NCBI RefSeq assembly: GCF_021130785.1
Contig: NW_025777461.1
Span: 29,832-93,831 of the forward strand
Direction: 5' to 3'
DNA: 64,000 nt
Source of the DNA: Homalodisca vitripennis
Taxonomy: Eukaryota > Arthropoda > Insecta > Hemiptera > Cicadellidae
Both the position numbers and the translations under genes were made by a program. Under the pieces are notes generated by a model. That model worked only from the letters and a program-made list of their open reading frames with translations, searched no databases and was not told the DNA's origin. Each line of letters starts with the position of its first letter. Position 1 is the first letter of the stretch. This document shows, one piece after another, positions 56,547-64,000 of this stretch.

Positions 56547-58616
56547 ATGGATAACGTCTTCTCATGGATTCAGGATACTCCCTACCCTGTTCATTGTGAT
56601 GATGTGGAGACTGCGTTCATGGGCTTTTGCCAACAAACTGGGACAAGTCATCGTTTGAAAATTCCCCCATAAGATATATTGGAAGTAAAACGTTTCCACG
56701 CTGGTTCTCGAAGGAATTGGTGAGTTTGGTTACCAGGAAGAAGATTGCTCATAAGACTTTTAAATCCACTCTTAGAGATGAGGACTACTGGCGTTTTTGT
56801 GGATTGAGAAGGTCATGCAGTGTTCTCGCTAGGGTGTGTTACGATTCATATATTCAGAGGTTGAATTCGGCAATCCCGGAAAAACGTCAAGGCTTTTTGG
56901 GCGCATGTGAACTGTCAAAGAAAAAACCTGGGGATACCATCAAGATTGATTTACAATGACGTTAGTACGCAAGATCCTTCAATAATGTGTGACTTTTTTT
57001 CCAGATTCTTTGCATCTGTGTACCGGTTGCCAAGAAGTAATCCCTCTACATACCCTCCTCAGTCAAATGCAAGCTTGTCATCGTGCTTTGTTGATTGTAC
57101 TGATATGGAAAAAAGGCTTGAAGCTCTGGACCCCTACAAGGGTTCTGGCCCTGACTGTATACCACCCAGAGTCATAAAATATTGCTCTAGTGCAATTGCC
57201 CCCCACCTCACTATTTTTTTCAATCTTTTGATGAGTAAAGGAGTTTTCCCCCAGAATCTTAAGTCTGGTTTATGTTACTCCAATTCACAAATCTGGTGAC
57301 TTGGGGAATGTTCAAAACTACAGACCTGTAGTTATACAGTCGTGTCTGGCCAAGATATTTGAAAGCATCGTTTTGGATTTCATTTCTTTTTCTTTGAGGA
57401 GCTTTATTTGTCCCGAACAGCATGGGTTTCTTTGCGGGTCGCCTCCACGTCAACTAATTTGGCTGTTTTTCATAACACTGTAATCCGGTCCTTCTCTAGG
57501 GACACTCAGATCGACACAGTCTACCTGGATTTCTCTAAGGCTTTTGATCGCATTAGCCACGTCCACCTGATCAAAAAACTTGAGGCCTTTGGGATCCATG
57601 GTTGTTTTGCTTGACTGGTTTGAGTCCTACCTTAATAATAGACATCTACAAGTGCGGTTTGGGGGAGCAGTTTCTGAACCGATACCCGTTCTGTCAGGCG
57701 TTACCTCAGGGCTCACTCCTGGGACCCATTTTGTTCAGCCTGTTTATTAATGATGTGGGCGACAGGCTTTCAACTAATTTCTTGTTGTTTGCAGATGATG
57801 CTAGGGTCTTTGTTGAGATAACTGGTCCTGATGATTGCCGTAGATTGCAAAGTAACTTGGATGGTCTTGTAGAATGGTGTGTGTGTGTTGAATGAACATG
57901 GACTTGAATCCGGACAAATGTTTTGTGATGACATTTGCACGTTCTCGGTCAGCTCTTGAGTATGGTTATACTATTGGAGGTGCCCATCTGAAGCGAGTGG
58001 AGAGTGCAAAGGACCTTGGAATAATAATGGTACCTAATCTTGACCCTCGGGAGCACTTGCAACATATTTCTAAAAAAGCCAACGCTTCCCTTGGATTTGT
58101 CATAAGAGCCTCACGTGATGGTCTTTCTGTTCCCTCATTGAGACATCTCTTCATCTCGCTGGTCAGACCACATCTGGAGTATGCGTCCGTGGTGTGGGCT
58201 CCTTTCCAGAAAAACCATTGTTGACCTACTGGAAAGAATTCAGATAAGATTTTTGAAGACAGTTGGAGTCCGGCTGGGATTTAACTATAGGGAGGTTCCG
58301 GTGACAACGCTAAGGGATGCTCTTGGACTGCCCCTGCTGGAGTCAAGAAGAAGGTATCTGGACCTGATGTTCCTGCACCAGACTGCTAAATGGTAGTATC
58401 GACTGCCCCGATCTCCTCGGCATGGTAGATCTGCGTGTTCCAGTCGGACGGCACCAGGTCGAGAGACCTCTTTGGAAAGACACATCAGCTAACCAGCTAC
58501 GGCTACCACAGTATCATCCTCGTTTACTGAGACATGGGAACTCTTGTTTTCAGCACGGGCCGACTTCTTTGGCTCTTTCACCCACTACCTTCAGGGAAAA
58601 CATATTGCACTCGTGA
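56547..58616 (+). pseudogene. LINE ORF2: reverse transcriptase, frameshifted
   Basis: Blocks in order: FPRWFSKELVSLVTRKKIAH, LDPYKGSGPDCIPPRVIKYC, VQNYRPVVIQSCLAKIFES, CPEQHGFLCG, DTVYLDFSKAFDRISHV (first Asp), LPQGSLLGPILFSLFIND, FLLFADDARVFVEI (FADD), LNPDKCFVMTFARS, AKDLGIIMVPNLDPREHL, RPHLEYASVVWAPF and RIQIRFLKTVGVRLGFNY. Frame breaks lie near 56690, 56920, 57290, 57600, 57890 and 58215. All catalytic residues are present, so decay is by small indels. Confidence 0.87.
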
Positions 58617-58994
58617 TTATTCAGGGAAATTTTATACTTATTCTTTTTCTAGTCTTATCTTCTTTTTGTTCTTAGGCATAGCATTTAAAAATGTATTTAG
58701 ATCAAATGCTAGTTGGTCCCATTGTAGTTTAATAGCATTTATATACCTACATATCAGTATTGTTCTTGGGTTGGTTGAAGTCAATTGTTGTTAGAGAGTA
58801 TTTATTGATTGTTGCTTAGTTTTATACTCTTTGTTGTTACTATTTGTGTATTTAAAATAATTATTTGTTGGAAATTATTTATATACATCTTGAAGCTATC
58901 TAGTAAATATTGTTGTTAACTTATGTTGTAATTTGTACTTTTTGTATGTACTAGTTGCTTGTTTGTACATTTGTGTAAATGGCACTGACCGTTG

Positions 58995-58995
58995 A

Positions 58996-59026
<31 letters not shown>

Positions 59027-59028
59027 AT
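58995..59028. repeat. (AAAT)n microsatellite at the LINE 3' end
   Basis: ATAAATAAATAAAT... follows GACCGTTG directly. Confidence 0.9.
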
Positions 59029-59370
59029 GGCGATTGGTACCATTTATGTCACTTTCACCGGCAGACTGTTTCACATGATGATTCTGTTGGCTTGCTTTCT
59101 CCGTACACCCTCTTAAGTTCAAATCTCAATTACTCTGTAAATATTTCTGTGTTAAATAGTTTTCTTGGTATGAACATAACTGAAACAAAAATAATTATAA
59201 TCTCACATAATTGCTTCGTTTATACACCCAAGACATTACCAGTCTAACCTTTTCACTATTTATTTTCGTCAAAGAAATAATAAATAAAACTTAATCTTGA
59301 ACTAAAAACTCGGGTTTATTCTTATTTGAGTGTGTTTGTGTAAAATATAACATATGAAAACCTGTATTTA

Positions 59371-62072
59371 CAAAACGTGTCTTATCCCAAAAAATCAGAT
59401 ATTGAGTTATATACATTACTGAATTCGTCCGCTACAGCCGGATCTTAATATGTTGGCTATCTTATCTTAATAATATTTCATGTTGAAATATTAAAAGTTT
59501 TCCATAACGTGTCTTATCCTCTTACAGTTTGTTCCAAAACACGTCTTATCCATTATGTTCCAAACAAAGTCTTATTCTAAGTAGCCATATTGAAAATTAA
59601 TATTTAATTTTCCAAAATGAGTCTTATCCATTCCGATCTTTTACTATTGCCCAAAATTTACAAAAAAATCTGTAATTTAATTTAGTTTCAAGATTATTTT
59701 GTGTTGAATGTAACCTAAATTTGGCTTAGCCTGCATTTTACAGACGTTTGTGTCATTTTTGTGTGTGTGATAGATCCCAAGATCTGGAAAATCTCTGACT
59801 CTTTGCGACTGACTGTAGAAGCATTGTTCATGTTACTAGGTTAATTATTGCTACTAGTTTCATTGTTTGTGAGAAATGGAAGACAGTTTAATAAAAAAAA
59901 GCTTCTCCTGGAGAAGCTAGATTTGAAAGGGCGTCATCCTGAAAGCTGGAAAAAGACCAACGAGAAGAAACAAAGGTAAGTAAATATAAGTTTCTTATTA
60001 GGACCGTGTAAATCATAACCTCATTATCCTAGCTTACACGTCATCATTCTTAGATCTCAATTTATTATTTAATTGCATTAATTTATAAATTAACGTGACA
60101 AAACTGATGTTTTGTTTTATTTTCAGAAATCAGCCAAAGATGTTGCCAAGAATGCCTACATGTGGTAACAACAGTAAAGCTTACCAATATGCAACACTTA
60201 GCCAACGAGACGTGAACCATTTTCATCATATTGTTTACGAGGTTCCAGACAAAATCACTCAGGATGGAGTTATTCTCAGACACTGCAACGCCAATACACC
60301 AAAAAAGAAGCCGACAAGTCAAAGAAAACAGCAGCAGAAAAGGTATGATAGTTCAATATTATGTTAAAAAAGCCACGCTTGCTCCTGGTGCACCTTCCAA
60401 AGTTCCAGTGTGCCAAAAAACATTTATAAATATTCTGGGAGGAATTACTAAAACAAGACTCCAGAATCTATGCAAAACACACTATATGAAGGGGGAAAGA
60501 AAAAAGAGGTGAGGTGGCGATAGACGCTCACGTAAGTATGAATCCAAGCGATCTGCTATCGCAGCAATTCATTGAGAGAAACTGAAACCACTCGAAAAAA
60601 CATTATTGTAGAGGAAGGTCTTCAAGAGTTTACTTACCTAGTGAACTCTCACTAAATAGATTATGGAGGATGTACAATGAGACATGTGAAGATAATAACC
60701 TTAGAGTAAAAAAATACTTCTTCCGCTTATATGTCAAGAAAAACATATAATATTGAGTTTGGGCAACCGTCCACAGATGCTTGTTCATATTGCCTTCAAT
60801 TAAAGCACTTGTTAGCCTCTGCTACCAATGAAACAAGACAAAACCAGATTTATTATCGCAAAGAGAGTACACTCTCTCAAATACAAAGAGTTTTTCTCTG
60901 CTTTGAAAAAGAAAGAAGACAGCACCATGGCGTCATCATATGATTTGCCAGAAAAATCAGGTGCTTCCCAAAGTGCCTGATCAGTCTGCATATTACTCCA
61001 GGCAGTTATAGCATTTATAACTTCACTGTATGCAGAGGTTCTTCTAGGGACCCTAGACAAGAATACCGTTTACATTTATAAATGGACAGAGAATGATTTC
61101 CCAAAGGGTTGTAATGAGATAGCAAGTTGTGTTTTTCACAACTTACAAGCAGTTCCCATTCCACAGAATGTTAGTATTTGCCCCGCATTGAAAAATCAAT
61201 AAGAAAAACTAGTGAAATTATTCTTCTTGATGACTATATCAGAATATTCGAGAGGAAAATGGAACAGTCATTCAGTTGGGGAGTGAAGGATGTCCCAAAC
61301 TTTGACTGGAAACAATCTGTTACTGAGATTCAGAAAAAGCCAGCTTATTGGCATTTTCAATTCAATCCAAGTAAAAGGATTAAGCTTAAACTCAACAGAG
61401 TTAAAAAAAAATTGTTTACGTTCGTGGAGAGGTGAATTACAGAAACAAACCTAAATGTCTTCCGTTCTGTTTTGAAATCTGGCAAGTCCTACGAAGCCCT
61501 AGATTCTGCGATCATTCAAGCCTGGGAGAGCTATTAACCAAGCTAAATTGACAGACATAAAAAAGTTATTTGACTGCACGTTTTGGAAATGGATGGGAGC
61601 GGACTAGAGAATTTATCTTTTTATACCAAACTAGCTGAAGTAGGAAGAGATGCTGAAGAAGATTGATGAAAATATCTGTGCATACACTCAACTGGAAGAC
61701 CCATTGCAACTCACACGTATTTAAAAATATGTGTTCTTAGTTTTATAATCTTTTTACAAAACTAAGTAATTAAGTTAATTTAAATTTCATAAAAATGTAG
61801 GTTTGATGTATTTTGTTCTGTTTTAATATGTTTTCCAGGTAAAAAATTTATCTTATTTCTTTATAAACTAGTATTTAAAAAGTATTATTAGAAAATTTCT
61901 TTTAAATTAAAAAAACTTTTTAATGTATATTTCCTCAATTTAAAAAATGTCTTTATTTAATAAAGAAATGTAAAGAAATCTTTGTGTTTTTTCCAAAATA
62001 TGTCTTATCCCAAGCGTTATGTTCCAAAACTTACCTTATCCATAGTCAATTCCAAAACGGGTCTTATCCAAC
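59371..62072 (+). mobile_element. Transposon-like element bounded by direct repeats of a ~20-bp motif
   Basis: The motif TTCCAAAACGNGTCTTATCC occurs at about 59371, 59500, 59532, 59557 and 59610 on the left and 61991, 62021 and 62049 on the right, all in the same orientation. Between the clusters is a diverged relative of the transposase-like protein at 40.0-42.0 kb. No terminal inverted repeat or target duplication was found, so the outer limits are those of the motif clusters. A regulatory or transposase-binding role for the motif is inferred. Confidence 0.65.
59878..61560 (+). pseudogene. Transposase-like protein related to 40.0-42.0 kb, with an intron and an internal deletion
   Basis: Likely start MEDSLIKK at 59878. 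The frame from LLLEKLDLKGRHPESWKK ends at a donor CAAAG|GTAAGT (about 59975), and TTTTATTTTCAG precedes AATCAGCCAAAG at about 60126, a plausible 150-bp intron. Conserved blocks are VPVCQKTFINILGGITKTRL, SRVYLPSELSLNRLWRMYNE, YNIEFGQPSTDACSYC (Cys-x2-Cys), SSYDLPEKSGASQ (candidate first Asp), SAYYSRQLYS and NTVYIYKWTENDFPKGCNE. The block matching CDSCAGQNKN...GHSYMEGD is absent near 61180. The C-terminus resumes KKPAYWHFQFNPSKRIKL. Several frameshifts. Confidence 0.68.
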
Positions 62073-62351
62073 TTTTACATAAATAATACAAATGAACTAA
62101 TGAATCTAGTTAAAAAGTATTCCTTAATAGTAAATCTATAATTATTAATAATTAAAATGGTATAATACAGTGTATAAGTAAACTATTAAAACATAGTGTT
62201 ACAGTTTTTTGCATTTCCCCAACAATTTTGAAAAGTGGACAAGGAACGTTTTGGAAATACAGGACATTATATATAGATAAGTACGATGAATATCCAGAAA
62301 AATAAGTGTACTGAGGATCTCACGGCTTGGGTTATTGTTTTCTCAATAGCG

Positions 62352-62924
62352 TGATTCCTCCCCTTCGCAACGAGACCGGTTCGAAGTCAGTACGCTGGAG
62401 AACTGTCGACGCGACATGTGAAAGATGACAATTCCAATCACCCACCAAGTACGAAATACGCGGCGTCATACGTTTAGGAGAGGAAAACTCCAGTTGAGGT
62501 TTATAATGGGATAAAAACTGCGTATGGTGATAAAGCTATGAATTCGTACGAGTGTTTTCAAGTGGTGCCGCAAGTTTAATAAGGGTCGTAACGGTACGTG
62601 GTGATAAGAGGTGGGGGACCTTCAAACGTTACTGATATTCAGGAAAAATTTAAAATGCACTCTAGACCTCTCCTGCATGAAACCACCACAGAAACTCTAG
62701 GATATCTGATAATGTCCGCGAGGTGGGTATAAACAGTTGATAGACTAACACAAAATGCATCGAGTGTAGGCCGGGAGGCAAGAGTTTTTGATGCACTACA
62801 AACTCTATAGAAGATACATTTCTCCACTCCATCGTTTGGAATTATCGGGTCTTTAAGCACTGTCGCATCGACATTTCTCTACTTACATACCTCGAACCAG
62901 TCTCGTTGCGGAGAGGAGGAATCA
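62352..62924. mobile_element. Small inverted-repeat element (573 bp), non-coding
   Basis: 33-bp ends beginning TGATTCCTCC at 62352-62384 and inverted at 62892-62924 match at 30 of 33 positions. No target duplication was seen and there is no transposase; a 73-codon minus-strand frame is not convincing. Possibly a MITE, or subterminal repeats of something larger. Confidence 0.6.
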
Positions 62925-63720
62925 GAAACATGTCGAAAAAAATATTTCCGGCCGTGAGACATTACATTTACTTTCCGAATATGCCTCTTAGTATTGATAC
63001 TATAAACTATTTAACTGGCAAATGATGTTTTACTAAACAACAACTGCATACGTAACCCAAAACGTTCTTATAATAAATCCTTCTAATTAACTCTTTTTCA
63101 CAGCAAAGGTTACGATACTTATAGACATACTAGGCTAATTGTCAATTGGCGTTACCCTTTCCTATAGTGAAGTATTTCTAATATAAGTTCATATTTCAAC
63201 CGTTCTCATGAACCAATTCATTTGAACACGCGGACAATAGACGTAAAAATGTTTTACTAAGTGCGTATAGGATTTCCTTATGCTTTTCGAATAATTAGAC
63301 TAAATGACGAAGATATAAAAATAAAAGTTGAATTTTATTGAAGTAATTCACTCAAGAGAATTTCATTTTCACTATAATCATTCTGTAAGATCTTTATATA
63401 ACGCATAACATCTAACACACTCACTTTATTACACAAAGAGAATTAATGAGTTGGAACGTTCAACACAAGTAGAATATTTACTTTTTGAACACAAAGCTTT
63501 AGACTAAGTGCAACAAAGAGCTTTGTACGTATTTCAAACACTCGTAAAAGCATTAATGCAATTAGCATAAGCTAGCTTTGCGTTCTGGGATCTTTTCGAC
63601 ACAGTATACTATTTAGTATTAATATATTAAGGTATATAAAACATCCCTGAAAAAGTAAAGCACCTAATCATAACAAAAGTCTTATACAACGTATTTTGGA
63701 GTAAAGAGTTCCTTATTAAT
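62925..63720. other. Intergenic AT-rich DNA, nothing recognised
   Basis: No open frame, RNA gene or bounded repeat is supported. Confidence 0.5.
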
Positions 63721-63723
63721 ACC

Positions 63724-64000
63724 ATGGAAGCTTTCAAGAAAGAAATGCTCATCATTGAGGAAAATTACCACTGAGAATTCGGGTTTGGCAGACTCGCTCA
63801 AGTTTCTAAATGGTATTGTGGAGGAGAACAACAAGCTGATGGATAGTGTCTCGAAGCAACTCCGGATAATCCAGGACGAAAACTCTAAACTAAAAAAGGA
63901 AAATGCCGAGCTGCGCAGCGCTGTGTCTTAGAGTGAGGAGTATTGAACAATATTCTCGAAAGCAAAATTATCGAGATTGATGGTATTCCTGAGACTCAAA
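63724..64000 (+). pseudogene. LINE ORF1 start (coiled coil), cut by window end
   Basis: Met 63724 (MEAFKKEM), then, after a frame change near 63770, NSGLADSLKFLNGIVEENNK and LRIIQDENSKLKKENAELRS, a leucine-heptad coiled coil. It ends with VRSIEQYSRKQN and IEIDGIPETQ in shifting frames. SIEQYSRKQNIEI-type wording is standard just after the coiled coil in insect LINE ORF1 proteins. The rest lies beyond the window. Confidence 0.7.

Larger units (their letters stand above)
56510..59028 (+). mobile_element. 5'-truncated LINE, same group as 51-55 kb, with (AAAT)n tail
   Basis: Begins after the endonuclease domain (MDNVFSWIQDTPYPVHCDD at about 56547) and runs to a (AAAT)n tail at 58995-59028. 5' truncation is usual for target-primed reverse transcription. 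The C-terminal domain matches the fragments at 44226-44672 and 54760-54999. Confidence 0.88.

Noticed and set aside
62639..62860. 73-codon minus-strand frame inside the 573-bp element
   Set aside because: Composition and lack of motifs suggest chance; the element looks non-coding.

Overview
This is a eukaryotic nuclear window, almost certainly from an insect. It is AT-rich, has no operons, carries one interrupted host gene with introns of 0.9-7.6 kb, and is packed with insect-type transposons. A hemipteran is my best guess, from the general look only; the species cannot be fixed from the sequence.

The only host gene I can support is a NUDT6-like Nudix hydrolase on the minus strand. I assembled it from five exons (28214-28094, 27191-27064, 25506-25291, 18644-18442, 10825-10661) whose GT/AG borders and phases agree. 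It would encode about 276 residues once two one-base homopolymer surpluses in exon 3 are discounted. Its introns hold much of the mobile DNA of the left half: a LINE split by a DD83E Tc1/mariner-superfamily element, a ~3 kb fold-back hAT-type element that itself contains a LINE fragment, and a 185-bp tandem array made from the 5' part of exon 3.

Layout. 1-3239: 3' part of a LINE with endonuclease, RT, RNase H and poly(A). 7945-10320 and 37287-39662: two nearly identical 2376-bp Tc1/mariner elements with ~450-bp inverted repeats, both sitting in TA microsatellites. 10661-28214: the NUDT6-like gene. 29329-32573: decayed LINE 3' ends between 29-bp inverted repeats. 34124-34560: a tandem duplication and a possible piggyBac-type end. 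35992-36740: a 749-bp non-autonomous element with perfect 27-bp inverted ends, an 8-bp target duplication and a strong central hairpin. 37020-37127: a tRNA-like sequence flanked by an inverted repeat. 39747-42218: a DNA transposon with 32-bp ends, family not named here. 44948-47904 and 48265-51103: two hAT elements of different subfamilies, each with a perfect 8-bp target duplication. 51113-59028: two copies of a related LINE group (one with a PHD-finger ORF1), separated by a probable Penelope-type remnant. 59371-62072: a distant relative of the 39.7-kb transposon, bounded by direct repeats of a ~20-bp motif. 62352-62924: a small inverted-repeat element. 63724-64000: start of another LINE ORF1.

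No transposon here has an intact transposase or ORF2. Most lesions are single-base homopolymer indels, so part of the decay could be uncorrected long-read error, a caveat that also applies to the NUDT6-like gene. There is no CRISPR array, rRNA or prokaryotic feature. The most interesting items are the related transposon pair (39.7 and 59.4 kb), the fold-back element, the exon-derived tandem array, the hairpin element and the tRNA-like palindrome.
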